DNA from: Pristionchus mayeri | Taxonomy: Eukaryota > Nematoda > Chromadorea > Rhabditida > Neodiplogasteridae | Length of the DNA: 64,000 nt | Direction of reading: 5' to 3' | Assembly (NCBI GenBank): GCA_036245805.1 | Contig: BTRK01000002.1 | Span: 14,873,067 to 14,937,066 of the forward strand | Part shown: in pieces, positions 27,901 to 38,800 of the stretch | Numbering within the stretch: the first letter of the stretch is position 1 | Layout of the letters: every line of letters begins with the position of its first letter | Position numbers and translations under genes: made by a program | Notes under the pieces: generated by a model | What the model saw: only the letters and a program-made list of their open reading frames with translations | Database searches by the model: none | What the model was told of the DNA's origin: nothing

Positions 27901-30900
27901 AGCAGGTTCACTCTCGACTCCTTGGTGGATCAGCTCCTTGAAATAGAATGTTGAGGCAAAATTTCAACATTTAATCGATACCTTGGCACCACGGTCCTCC
28001 TTCTCTACTTCTTCTCTCTCAGGAGCAGGCTCTCTCTCGACTCCTTGGTGGATCAGCTCCTTGAAATAGAATGTTCAGGCAAAATTTCAACATTTAGTCG
28101 ATACCTTGGTACCACGGTCCTTCTTCTCTACTTCTTCTCTCTCATGAGCAGGCTCACTCTCGACTCCTTGGTGGATCAGCTCCTTGAAATAGAATGTTGA
28201 GGCAAAATTTCAACATTTAATCGTTACCTTGGCACCATGGTCCTCCTTCTCTACTTCTTCTTTCTCAGGAGCAGGCTCACTCTCGACTCCTTGGTGGATC
28301 AGCTCCTTGAAATAGAATGTTCAGGCAAAATTTCAACATTTAGTCGATACCTTGGTACCACGGTCCTCCTTCTCTACTTCTTCTCTCTCATGAGCAGGAT
28401 CACTGTCGACTCCTTGGTGGATCAGCTCCTTGAAATAGAATGTTGAGGCAAAATTTCAACATTTAGTCGATACCTTGGTACCACGGTCCTCCTTCTCTAC
28501 TTCTTCTCTCTCAGGAGCAGGCTCACTCTCGACTCCTTGGTGGATCAGCTCCTTGAAATAGAATGTTGAGGCAAAATTTCAACATTTAGTCGATACCTTG
28601 GTACCACGGTCCTCCTTCTCTACTTCTTCTTTCTCAGGAGCAGGCTCACTCTCGACTCCTTTTTGGATCAGCTCCTTGAAATAGAATGTTGAGGCAAAAT
28701 TTCAACATTTAGTCGATACCTTGGTACCACGGTCCTCCTTCTCTACTTCTTCTCTCTCAGGAGCAGGCTCACTCTCGACTCCTTGGTGGATCAGCTCCTT
28801 GAAATAGAATGTTCAGGCAAAATTTCAACATTTAGTCGATATCTTGTTACCACGGTCCTCCTTCTCTACTTCTTCTCTCTCAGGAGCAGGTTCACTCTCG
28901 ACTCCTTGGTGGATCAGCTCCTTGAAATAGAATGTTGAGGCAAAATTTCAACATTTAATCGATACCTTGGCACCACGGTCCTCCTTCTCTACTTCTTCTC
29001 TCTCAGGAGCAGGCTCACTCTCGACTCCTTGGTGGATCAGCTCCTTGAAATAGAATGTTCAGGCAAAATTTCAACATTTAGTCGATATCTTGTTACCACG
29101 GTCCTCCTTCTCTACTTCTTCTCTCTCAGGAGCAGGTTCACTCTCGACTCCTTGGTGGATCAGCTCCTTGAAATAGAATGTTCAGGCAAAATTTCAACAT
29201 TTAGTCGATACCTTGGTACCACGGTCCTTCTTCTCTACTTCTTCTCTCTCATGAGCAGGCTCACTCTCGACTCCTTGGTGGATCAGCTCCTTGAAATAGA
29301 ATGTTGAGGCAAAATTTCAACATTTAATCGTTACCTTGGCACCATGGTCCTCCTTCTCTACTTCTTCTTTCTCAGGAGCAGGCTCACTCTCGACTCCTTG
29401 GTGGATCAGCTCCTTGAAATAGAATGTTCAGGCAAAATTTCAACATTTAGTCGATACCTTGGTACCACGGTCCTCCTTCTCTACTTCTTCTCTCTCATGA
29501 GCAGGATCACTGTCGACTCCTTGGTGGATCAGCTCCTTGAAATAGAATGTTGAGGCAAAATTTCAACATTTAGTCGATACCTTGGTACCACGGTCCTCCT
29601 TCTCTACTTCTTCTCTCTCAGGAGCAGGCTCACACTCGACTCCTTGGTGGATCAGCTCCTTGAAATAGAATGTTGAGGCAAAATTTCAACATTTAGTCGA
29701 TACCTTGGTACCACGGTCCTCCTTCTCTACTTCTTCTTTCTCAGGAGCAGGCTCACTCTCGACTCCTTGGTGGATCAGCTCCTTGAAATAGAATGTTGAG
29801 GCAAAATTTCAACATTTAGTCGATACCTTGGTACCACGGTCCTCCTTCTCTACTTCTTCTCTCTCAGGAGCAGGCTCACTCTCGACTCCTTGGTGGATCA
29901 GCTCCTTGAAATAGAATGTTCAGGAAAAATTTCAACATTTAGTCGATATCTTGTTACCACGGTCCTCCTTCTCTACTTCTTCTCTCTCAGGAGCAGGTTC
30001 ACTCTCGACTCCTTGGTGGATCAGCTCCTTGAAATAGAATGTTGAGGCAAAATTTCAACATTTAATCGATACCTTGGCACCACGGTCCTCCTTCTCTACT
30101 TCTTCTCTCTCAGGAGCAGGCTCACTCTCGACTCCTTGGTGGATCAGCTCCTTGAAATAGAATGTTGAGGCAAAATTTCAACATTTAGTCGATACCTTGG
30201 TACCACGGTCCTCCTTCTCTACTTCTTCTCTCTCATGAGCAGGCTCACTCTCGACTCCTTGGTGGATCAGCTCCTTGAAATAGAATGTTCAGGCAAAATT
30301 TCAACATTTAGTCGATACCTTGGTACCACGGTCCTCCTTCTCTACCTCTTCTCTCTCATGAGCAGGCTCACTCTCGACTCCTTGGTGGATCAGCTCCTTG
30401 AAATAGAATGTTGAGGCAAAATTTCAACATTTAGTCGATACCTTGGTACCACGGTCCTCCTTCTCTACTTCTTCTCTCTCAGAGGCAGGCTCTCTCTCGA
30501 CTCCTTGGTGGATCAGCTCCTTGAAATAGAATGTTCAGGCAAAATTTCAACATTTAGTCGATACCTTGGTACCACGGTCCTCCTTCTCTACTTCTTCTCT
30601 CTCATGAGCAGGCTCACTCTCGACTCCTTGGTGGATCAGCTCCTTGAAATAGAATGTTGAGGCAAAATTTCAACATTTAATCGTTACCTTGGCACCATGG
30701 TCCTCCTTCTCTACTTCTTCTTTCTCAGGAGCAGGCTCACTCTCGACTCATTGGTGGATCAGCTCCTTGAAATAGAATGTTCAGGCAAAATTTCAACATT
30801 TAGTCGATACCTTGGTACCACGGTCCTCCTTCTCTACTTCTTCTCTCTCATGAGCAGGCTCACTGTCGACTCCTTGGTGGATCAGCTCCTTGAAATAGAA

Positions 30901-31750
30901 TGTTGAGGCAAAATTTCAACATTTAATCGTTACCTTGGCACCATGGTCCTCCTTCTCTACTTCTTCTTTCTCGGGAGCAGGCTCACTCTCGACTCCTTGG
31001 TGGATCAGCTCCTTGAAATAGAATGTTCAGGCAAAATTTCAACATTTAGTCGATACCTTGGTACCACGGTCCTCCTTCTCTACTTCTTCTCTCTCAGGAG
31101 CAGGTTCACTCTCGACTCCTTGGTGGATCAGCTCCTTGAAATAGAATGTTCAGGCAAAATTTCAACATTTAGTCGATACCTTGGTACCACGGTCCTCCTT
31201 CTCTACTTCTTCTCTCTCAGGAGCAGGTTCACTCTCGACTCCTTGGTGGATCAGCTCCTTGAAATAGAATGTTGAGGCAAAATTTCAACATTTAATCGAT
31301 ACCTTGGCACCACGGTCCTCCTTCTCTACTTCTTCTCTCTCTGGAGCAGGCGCACTCTCGACTCCTTGGTGGATCAGCTCCTTGAAATAGAATGTTCAGG
31401 CAAAATTTCAACATTTAGTCGATACCTTGGTACCACGGTCCTCCTTCTCTACTTCTTCTCTCTCAGGAGCAGGTTCACTCTCGACTCCTTGGTGGATCAG
31501 CTCCTTGAAATAGAATGTTGAGGCAAAATTTCAACATTTAATCGATACCTTGGCACCACGGTCCTCCTTCTCTACTTCTTCTCTCTCAGGAGCAGGCTCA
31601 CTCTCGACTCCTTGGTGGATCAGCTCCTTGAAATAGAATGTTGAGGCAAAATTTCAACATTTAGTCGATACCTTGGTACCACGGTCCTCCTTCTCTACTT
31701 CTTCTCTCTCAGAGGCAGGCTCTCTCTCGACTACTGTCACTCTCGACTCC

Positions 31751-32129
31751 CTCTTCACTTCTCCAGACATCACGCTCACGTTAAACACAGGATTTAGAAT
31801 CTGGAAGAGGGAAGATTAATTCGGGCCATTTCAAACGATTGATTTGTTGATAACTTAGAAATTATGAAATAACAGAGAGAGTGTGATGTTGATTAGAATC
31901 AGTCGCTGCAGTTAATTTAGTTGTGGCGGTGAGGAGAGTAATATTTGAAGGAGGAGAAATGAAAGAACATAGGAGAGAACATAGGTTGTAAATTATCGAT
32001 TGGCAGAAAAAAGTAAGATCAATGTGAGAGAGGCAAGAAGCGTCGCAGATTAGAGAGTAGAATCTTATAAACGAAAGGACGATGAGGAAATAGAAAAAAA
32101 AATGACTGTGATAAGCGACTTTCAAGGTG
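31751..32129. other. Satellite edge, no gene seen
   Basis: Unique, purine-rich sequence after the last degenerate satellite unit. Open frames here are short and low in complexity, without splice or motif support. I see no gene. Confidence 0.5.
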
Positions 32130-33870
32130 TCAATCGAAAAATGACGTCGACTATGAGCAATGTTTCAGGAAGAATAGAATTGGAAGCTTAGATAGAAAGG
32201 AGTCGTGAACGATGACATAAGCGCGATAAGGGGACACTGACTAGGTGAGAGGCAGAGCAACTAAAGGAGCCGGCAAACAACTACGTATACGATCGCCTTT
32301 CTTTCTTCTCTTCCTCTCATTGAATCGAAGAGAGATTCCATCGGATTGTCGGATGTTGACGTAACTAGATGATTTAGACAGTAGTCTGACAGTTGTTTGC
32401 AAGAGTGAGTCACACCGAATTCGCCCTTCCCCTGTCTCCAATCGGCACGATTGGAGACATGTGGTGTTTGAAAGGGTGGGTCTATTCTCTCCCTTCCCTC
32501 ACTACCTCCCTCCTTCTCTCTAGCATCATTCCTTCTCGAACAATTGATGAACCCATTAGATTGAATCTTCCACTTTCTCACAACCAATCACGAAAGAGTA
32601 AGATATGTTGAGGAATAAGCAAACAAATAAATTATTTGACACTAACAGATAAACAATTTAGTGAAAACCATAAGTAATTAAATAACATCGAACACGCAAT
32701 GAACTAAGTGCTGAATAGATTGCACCGGAAGGCTGTGACTAAAGCAGTGAGCAGTAAAGCAGTCGATTGATTTCCACTCATTGGGGGTTCGCGAGAAGTT
32801 GCTATTCGTATGCACGATCAAACCATGAAATGATGTATTTTCGTTCCGCGCGCATCCACTTTCTTTCATCAATTTGCAATTTTAATAACAAGACAGATTT
32901 GCTGGGGTTGGGGAAAGTAGGCTGATAGGATAAAAGTACAACGTCTTGGGTAGGATCGAAACATGGACGATGACATAACCGCGGAAAGGAGTGGATGCTT
33001 AGTTGAAAGGAAAAACTGAAAGGAGCCAGGATGAAACGACAAATGATGTCCATCCCTACCTCTCCCTCTCTCTTATATCGCCGATGGGAGATATTGCATC
33101 AGGCCAGAGTAAGCCCGTGAGGAACAAGAAAATTGAGAATTCGCGCATCGCCCAGAGAAGCAGACATTTGTCAGCAAGAGTGCATTACACCATGTTAGCC
33201 CTTTCCCCGTTCGTGCCGGTTCGGGACATGTGGCCTTCGAAAGTGAGGGTATATTCTCTCCCCCTCTTCTTTCCTCCCTACTGCTTACTATCATTATTCC
33301 TTCTCGAATAAGTGATATCCCATAAAATGGTTTCACTCCGCAATGCTCATACCTCGCCTTTGAATTTTAGGGGTAACATGACGAAGAGGAAACGCCAGAT
33401 AGTGCGGCAAGGATAAGTGAGATTCGAAGGAGTCAACGCGAATTTATGTTGAGTGAGCAATGTTGGAGGAACAATGAAGGAGTGAGAGGGGAAAAGTAGG
33501 AGACTGGTGGTGCTCGAAAGAGAGGGTCTCTCCCCTTCTCACTCGCTTTCTCCCTCTCAATATCATCGTTCTCTCCCAAACAGTTGATGCCCTCGACATT
33601 CGAGAAAGACAAGCACGAAATGACGTTGAGTATGAGTAATAATTGAGGCATGAAGGAAGATGAAGGATAAGCTTTATGGATACAAGGAATCATGTACACT
33701 TTTGCAAATGCGGCAAGGGCTGAATGACTAAGCTCGCTTTCTCGCGCAGTATCCCTCTGTCGGGCCGGTTCAAAAGAGCGTTTCCATCGTCCTTTCGACT
33801 CCTTTTTCTTATCTCTCTAGCACCGCTCTTTCTTGACCTGCGTTCCCATTAGAGTCAATCGTTCTACGTC
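32130..33870. repeat. Decayed direct repeats with pyrimidine-rich cores
   Basis: Three to four strongly diverged copies of one unit. Shared landmarks, in order, are: CGAAAAATGACGTCGACTATGAG at about 32,138 with CACGAAATGACGTTGAGTATGAG at about 33,614; GATGACATAAGCGCG at about 32,211 with GATGACATAACCGCG at about 32,969; and a block with a GACATGTGG-type start, then a GGGTCT/GGGTAT motif and a CTCTCCC-rich tract, ending in TTCTCGAACAATTGATG or its relatives at about 32,460, 33,228 and 33,510. A fourth weak copy lies near 33,770. Open reading frames across this stretch are broken differently in each copy, so I call no gene. Confidence 0.55.
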
Positions 33871-34251
33871 ACATAATTGTTCCTCTCTCCTAAACATTTG
33901 TGTCTTATGATATTCGTGAAACATAATTGTTCCGGCATTAATTCATTGTCTTGAGGCGTTCGGTATGCCGTGGATCTCGGTGACTCGGATGGATGGGTCG
34001 GCGACTGAGAACTACTTCGGATCGGATCGATTGCCGATCATTGGGAAATTCATCGGCCAGAGCTACCACGGACCACTCAGACATCTATCGCTCTACTAGA
34101 GAAGAGAGAGAGAGGAGAGGAGGAGTGAGGGTCACTGTGATACCGGTGGTGATAAAGACGATTTCAATAAAAAGAATGTGTGGTGGTCTTTGATCTTTGT
34201 TTGAATAATTTGTCACTACATGTGATTGAATTATCAGTGATCATGAGGGTC
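33871..34251. other. No gene recognised
   Basis: Mixed unique sequence with a GAGAGAGA-rich tract near 34,105-34,125 and an AATAAA hexamer on the plus strand at about 34,166. A short plus-strand frame at 33,993-34,193 has no recognisable domain. The AATAAA could serve an unseen plus-strand transcript, but nothing else supports this. Confidence 0.4.
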
Positions 34252-35010
34252 TCAGTACATCTCGTAGAAATCGCATTGATTCTTGCCGCACATTCTGTAG
34301 ACCTGTCCGACAGTGCCCGGTTTCTTAAAGTGGATATCATACTAGGAAATGATGAGACTAACCTCCGATATCTTTTCAACACACGGCTGCCCACACAAGC
34401 AGATGGCCTGAGTGGGAACTGCCCCGTTCTTGAGGAAAATGAAGAGATCACAACGTCCCTTTCCCGACTTGTCCTTAATCGGACACATGTAGAAGAGACG
34501 GCCTTTGTTGACGGTCTGGAATCTCTTTTCGTAACTGCTTATTTGTGAATGGCAGTAGGTCGGATGAGAAGTATGACGTCATGCCGCTTTTGATGTAACA
34601 AAAGCGGCTTGACGTCATGGTTGATATCCTCGGCCTAGTTCCGTGGTGAATCAAACCTCTCTCTTCACTTTGACGACTTTGGCTGTGTATTTCTCAACGC
34701 ATTTGCACGTCGGACGTCGCTGAGAGGTTCTTGTAGATCTTTCCATATAATATTCGGCAACAGGTTGGATGAGAACTATGACGTCATGCCGTTTTTGATA
34801 TATCAAAGGCGGTATGACTTCATAGTTCCCTGGTGCAGAATATCTTACCGAGTATTCCGGCCTAACTGAAGCAACTGCAGTCGCTAGAGTCGATGATGAA
34901 GCTACCGGAGACTGAACCGGATCAACCCTTCTCCTCTTTGTCTGATATCTCAGACAGTTGAATGTTTTCACATTTCGAAATTCGAAAATATCGTCATTAT
35001 CTTGATTCAA
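34252..35010 (-). CDS. Protein with two GRF-type zinc fingers (partial model)
   Basis: Three minus-strand exons. The most 5' (about 34,655-35,010, start not defined) encodes a Lys/Arg- and Ser-rich stretch and then PTCKCVEKYTAKVVKVKRE. The next (34,363 to about 34,545) encodes NKGRLFYMCPIKDKSGKGRC followed by DLFIF and then CLCGQPCVEKISE. The last (34,252-34,341) has GQVYRMCGKNQCDFYEMY and a TGA. Both halves fit the GRF finger: CxC, a central GRxFYxC or GQxYxMC, and a C-D-F/L-F/Y end. GRF fingers bind single-stranded nucleic acid in topoisomerase III, APE2 and NEIL3; the role here is unknown. The last junction is in phase. The junction between the first two exons is not: donor GAG/gtttga is phase 0 but the only near acceptor needs phase 2, and a hairpin MITE lies in that intron. 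It may be a decaying gene or my exon edge may be wrong. Confidence 0.55.
34556..34637. mobile_element. Palindromic MITE, copy 1
   Basis: An 82-bp near-perfect hairpin opening TAGGTCGGATGAGAAGTATG and closing with CTCGGCCTA. It contains TGACGTCATGCCGCTTTTG and its inverse around a short loop. It sits in the putative intron between two GRF-gene exons. Three further copies in the window (34,761; 44,489; 52,351) share the same core. Confidence 0.8.
34761..34832. mobile_element. Palindromic MITE, copy 2
   Basis: A diverged copy of the same hairpin (GATGAGAACTATGACGTCAT ... GGTATGACTTCATAGTTCC). It is open on the minus strand, so a naive frame reads through it. A GT donor (CTCG/gtaaga) on its 5' side and a CTCTCAG acceptor on its 3' side would splice it out of the GRF gene as an intron of about 150 bp. 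Confidence 0.7.
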
Positions 35011-35129
35011 TATTTGAGATCACAACATCGAAATTGTAAACTTCACCTGAACTCCATCGGTTTCCAATTCTCCGGCGACTGTTTCTGCTTCTTTCCTTTC
35101 CGTTTTTATGATCACATAGTCCTAGTTTT

Positions 35130-35318
35130 CTAATCAATCTCACCAGCGAGAAGCTTTTCTATAGTCATTTTGTCCTCGATTGATTCCCAAAAGACTGCGA
35201 ATTGTTCCCTGGTGATCCCTAAAGATTCCAATAATTGTTGGAAAGAAAAACATGCAAAGTCACCCGTCTTGTCCCCAAGCGTTGCCTCGAACACTATGAA
35301 GGCTTCTTTGAGGTTCAT
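35130..35318 (-). CDS. Short hypothetical protein or terminal exon (62 aa)
   Basis: A minus-strand frame starting MNLKEAFIVFEATL and ending KLLAGEID before TAG. A good 3' splice signal (TATTTTCAG) lies 8 bases upstream of the ATG. This could be a trans- or cis-splice acceptor directly ahead of the start codon, which is common in nematodes. The sequence is acidic, predicted helical, and carries FSFQQLLESLGITREQFAVF. I recognise no family. It lies between the GRF exons and the left end of the MULE, so any exons further upstream would have been separated by that insertion. Confidence 0.4.
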   Translation of the reverse strand: MNLKEAFIVFEATLGDKTGDFACFSFQQLLESLGITREQFAVFWESIEDKMTIEKLLAGEID

Positions 35319-35483
35319 GCTCCTGAAAATATGTTGTGATAACTGAGAAGTTAAAAAGATTTTCATTTTTGCTCGGACAATGAAAAGGAAGATAGTTTTG
35401 AACCATGAAGCGAGAAAGAAATCGATAGGCCACAAAAATAAATGGAAAGGAGATAAGAATGGAGAAAGGCACTCATGGAGATT

Positions 35484-35492
35484 ACTGGTTAC
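35484..35492. repeat. Target-site duplication, left copy
   Basis: ACTGGTTAC directly abuts the outer end of the left terminal inverted repeat. It is repeated exactly at 40,468-40,476. A 9-bp duplication is the usual Mutator-superfamily signature. Confidence 0.93.
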
Positions 35493-35680
35493 ACTTGTGA
35501 AAATCCGCCGTCCGCCTCAAGCCCCATCCGGGTTACGGTAGTCGCTATTGAGCACGGAGATTACTTCCCTATTCCTTATTTTTGATTAATTAACTTAATT
35601 AAATCATTTAAACATTATTTTATTATATATTTCATTGTTAATAAATATTTAAAAATGAGTCACGTCGGTCACACCCCTGA
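35493..35680 (+). repeat. MULE terminal inverted repeat, left
   Basis: 188 bp, ending ACACCCCTGA at its inner side. It pairs with 40,283-40,467. The inner third is very A+T-rich (TTAATTAACTTAATTAAATC). Relative to the right copy it has a 3-bp length difference (AAAATGAGTCACG against AAAAGTCACG). Confidence 0.95.
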
Positions 35681-35831
35681 ATAACCATCCCAATTATAAA
35701 CGTGCAGTGAAGGTAAATTTGAGAACTGCAATACTATTTATCTCTGGGGACGCATGAAAAAGAATAATAAACAACTCAAAGAAAAACGACAAAGATTGGC
35801 AGAATGGAATGAAATCAAGACTGTAGGCAGA

Positions 35832-38800
35832 TCAAGGGTCATATATAGCGGAATGGCATGACTGGCAGATGGCACCCAAGGAGACACAGAGCACGTGTGC
35901 CCAGAGGGAACAGGAGGGACACTGAACCCATCCGTCGTTTTCTTCGCCATCGTGACCAGAGGGTGCAACACCTTTGAGACAGGAATAGCAGGTGTTCATC
36001 AGGTCGGGATCGGCTGCTGCGAGTGGCTGCGCATTCACACCGAAGTTGCCGCGTCTTCTTCCGGGCTGAAATGATCCACTCAGTCTCACCAATAGATTAG
36101 ATTCAGATCCCTGCTGTCAATAAAATGCAATTGATCACTCACAGTTCCGATGGTGGGAGGGACGAACTTGAGATGATCTCTGATCTTCTTGGGAGCAGGC
36201 TCCCTTCCTCTCCTTCCATGGGGAATGGGGAGCTGATCCACCACCGATTGAAAGTTCTTGATGAACTCTTCCATGCCCTCAGTATTGTCCGTTTTACGAC
36301 TGGCGAAGTTGAATCGATTCCTCGCGTCTTCGAGAAGCTGCAAGGAAACTTTGGCTCTCTTCAAATTACACGCTCTCTCGTTCCTCTAACCAATTAGAGA
36401 GTGTTCGAATTGGAGAGACTTCGCATGTTCACCTCGTAAAACTGTCCTCTCATCACTCCTATCTGCTCTCTCTTCTTCTCCTCTTCTCTTCTCGCCTCCT
36501 GCTCCATGGGATCGACCATCGTATTGAGCCTCGCCTCGTTCTCGTCCTCTTCCTGAATGATTTTATTTACAGGAAGAAGGATGGAGAGTGGGGAATTGAT
36601 CTACAGATAATGAGTATACAGTCATACCTCTTCCTCGATGAGGATACGCGGCTGGATGGCATGGTCGTGATCAATCGCCTCCAGTACTTGATCCATGAAA
36701 GTTGGACCAGCTTCAGGAGTGTCATCTCAAGAATCAAAGTTAAGCCGTGTCTTCAAAGCATAAACAGATATCAAACCTGTGATGGGTGAGTAGGTGAGTG
36801 CAGCATGGACGTGCTTGCAATTGAGTCCTGCCTTCACACTGTCTGGGCAGGTGCACGTGAATCGACGAGGACAGGCGACGCATCTACAACCACATTCGGT
36901 AAGGGTTACTGTATCCAGTGAGGATGACTGGGGGGGAGAAATCTTGTCATAGACTCACTTCCAGCAATGTAGATTCTGCTTCTCGCAGTCGCACACCCCC
37001 TCTCCCAGGTCGATCACTGTGTACTCCTCCTTGCATGTACGGTGCCGCAGGTACTGAGCGCTCAGACGGTACTTCCCAGTCACCAGTCCCTTCTCATCCT
37101 GAAAGAGTAATATTGTAGGAAGAACGAAAATGTCGCCATTCATTTTGGAATGATACTACAGAAAGAACATGATGCAAATGGTACACCTCAATCTCCAAAT
37201 CCTCGTCTTGAATCTGGGGGACAGTGAGAAGAGTGTTGACCAGTTCATCTAGTCTCGCTCTTCTTCCCTTCGGCAGCCACACGTTCTTGAGGACTCGATG
37301 GTAGGCTTCATTGAACATTGAGGTATTGAAGGGGGCAGTAGACCTGGAATCGAGGATTAAGAAAGAGATAAGTCAGGTTCTATCCAAATCAGCACATATA
37401 ATGATAGCTAGAGTGGAATGGTGGTAAAGAGAGGGGAAATATATGTGCGTGATTCTCTTCTGTTCCGAATTGTGAACAGTACTGACCGAGCGTAGGGAGC
37501 CCAGAGGGTTCGGTCCCTGGCGTGTGGATGGAAGTAGGCTTTGAATCCATCCCCTTCCTTGTCATCCAAACTGTCCATCAGGGTAGTGAGAAGATGAGTG
37601 AACTGCTTCCTAGGGACAGTAAGTGTCAGCTCCTTGATCGTGGCGTACACCTCTTCTCCCCTCTCCATCTCCGTTCCGATGTAGGAGATAGTCACGTGCT
37701 CTCGGACAAACTGAAATGATGAAGAATCTCACTAATCACCTCTCTAATCCGCGTGCTCTCTCGCCTTCGGAAAAGTTCGGTAAACTTAAGAAAATACCTT
37801 CAGAAAGTGCCAGATGCAGTAGAGTCGTACTGCCTTTGCATTTGGAAGTGCTCGATGGAAGCCATTGTAGAGGGCAGGTGCGGCATCTGACATGAAGTAG
37901 GCAGGGTCGAATCGAGGGTGCACTTTGATGATCTCCTGAAAGTGTGAGATTGAGGTGTGAATTGTAAGATGACAAGGAAGTGATAATCACTCACTCTGAA
38001 CAGAAATTCAACATCATGCTCAGTCATGTGATATGACAGCAGATGAGCAGCAGGGAGGCCTCTGTCGAAATCATCGACGACGATCAGAGTCAACAGCTTG
38101 ATCTTGTGATGGGAGCACTTGAATGTGTCATCGATCAAGACTCCACGGTGAGAATACTTCTTTAGCCATTCCACTTGAGTTTCCGAGATCGTCACAATGC
38201 GCGTAGAGTCGGGACGATTCTGGTCGATATCTGCTCGACGAAGTCCCACTGTCTCGCCTGCAAGGGATGAGCTATTCTGAACATGAATATTTCTCAATCC
38301 CTCTCTCAGTGACAGATTCTCTTTCCCCCTTCCCTCCAAAAAAAGATAATTTCAACTGACCCTGAAGATATCTCTCCAGTACACTGTAGTGATCATCTGA
38401 GTGCATCTTCCACTCCCGTTCCTGACGACGACTCTTGAGTTCTTTGATCATCCGGGTGCTGAAGTAGTAGAGGGGAGACTTCCTCCCGAACTCGCGCAGC
38501 AGTTCTCGGATCCTCGGCACCTCGTATCGCTAAAGTAGAAGAATCATGAAGCTGCAACAGACCAGTGTAGTGATCAATCGATAGCACGAACCTGATCAAT
38601 GATGCTGTAGAGAACCGAGCGATCTTTCGAGCTAAGCGGAATCTTGGAAGGTTCGCATGCGTGACCAATGTGATCTCGGCAGAATCTCGCAGTGAATGAC
38701 CCGCCCATCTCTTCGTACAACTTCAATTATTGATTACTAATAGAACTACAGTATCCCTCTAGATCAATTCAATTCAGACCCACAGTGAGAAAGGCGCTGC

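Larger units (their letters stand above)
1..31750. repeat. Satellite array, 123-bp monomer, about 258 copies
   Basis: A head-to-tail array of a 123-bp monomer that starts with CTTGGTGGATCAGCTCCTTG and ends with CTCACTCTCGACTC. The first monomer begins at base 1 and monomer 258 at 31,611. The expected start is 31,612, so the net length change over 257 monomers is one base. The change is a CAAAATTT to CAAATTT deletion near 26,855. Variation is by substitution at a few recurrent sites: base 33 G/C, AGTCGATAC/AATCGATAC/AATCGTTAC, GGTACC/GGCACC/GTTACC, AGGAGC/ATGAGC/ACGAGC/AGAGGC, and CACTCTC/TACTGTC. The array continues beyond the left edge. Its last unit decays at 31,731-31,750. No unrelated sequence interrupts it. 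Centromeric, telomere-adjacent or heterochromatic satellite are all possible. Confidence 0.98.

Noticed and set aside
1..31750. CRISPR array
   Set aside because: The repeats are contiguous 123-bp monomers without unique spacers, in a eukaryotic setting.
31862..33699. Several overlapping open frames of 60-108 codons on both strands
   Set aside because: They fall in decayed repeats, differ between the repeat copies, are low in complexity and have no splice or domain support.
34180..34548. 122-codon plus-strand frame
   Set aside because: It is antisense to the GRF zinc-finger exons, which have recognisable cysteine motifs and splice signals.
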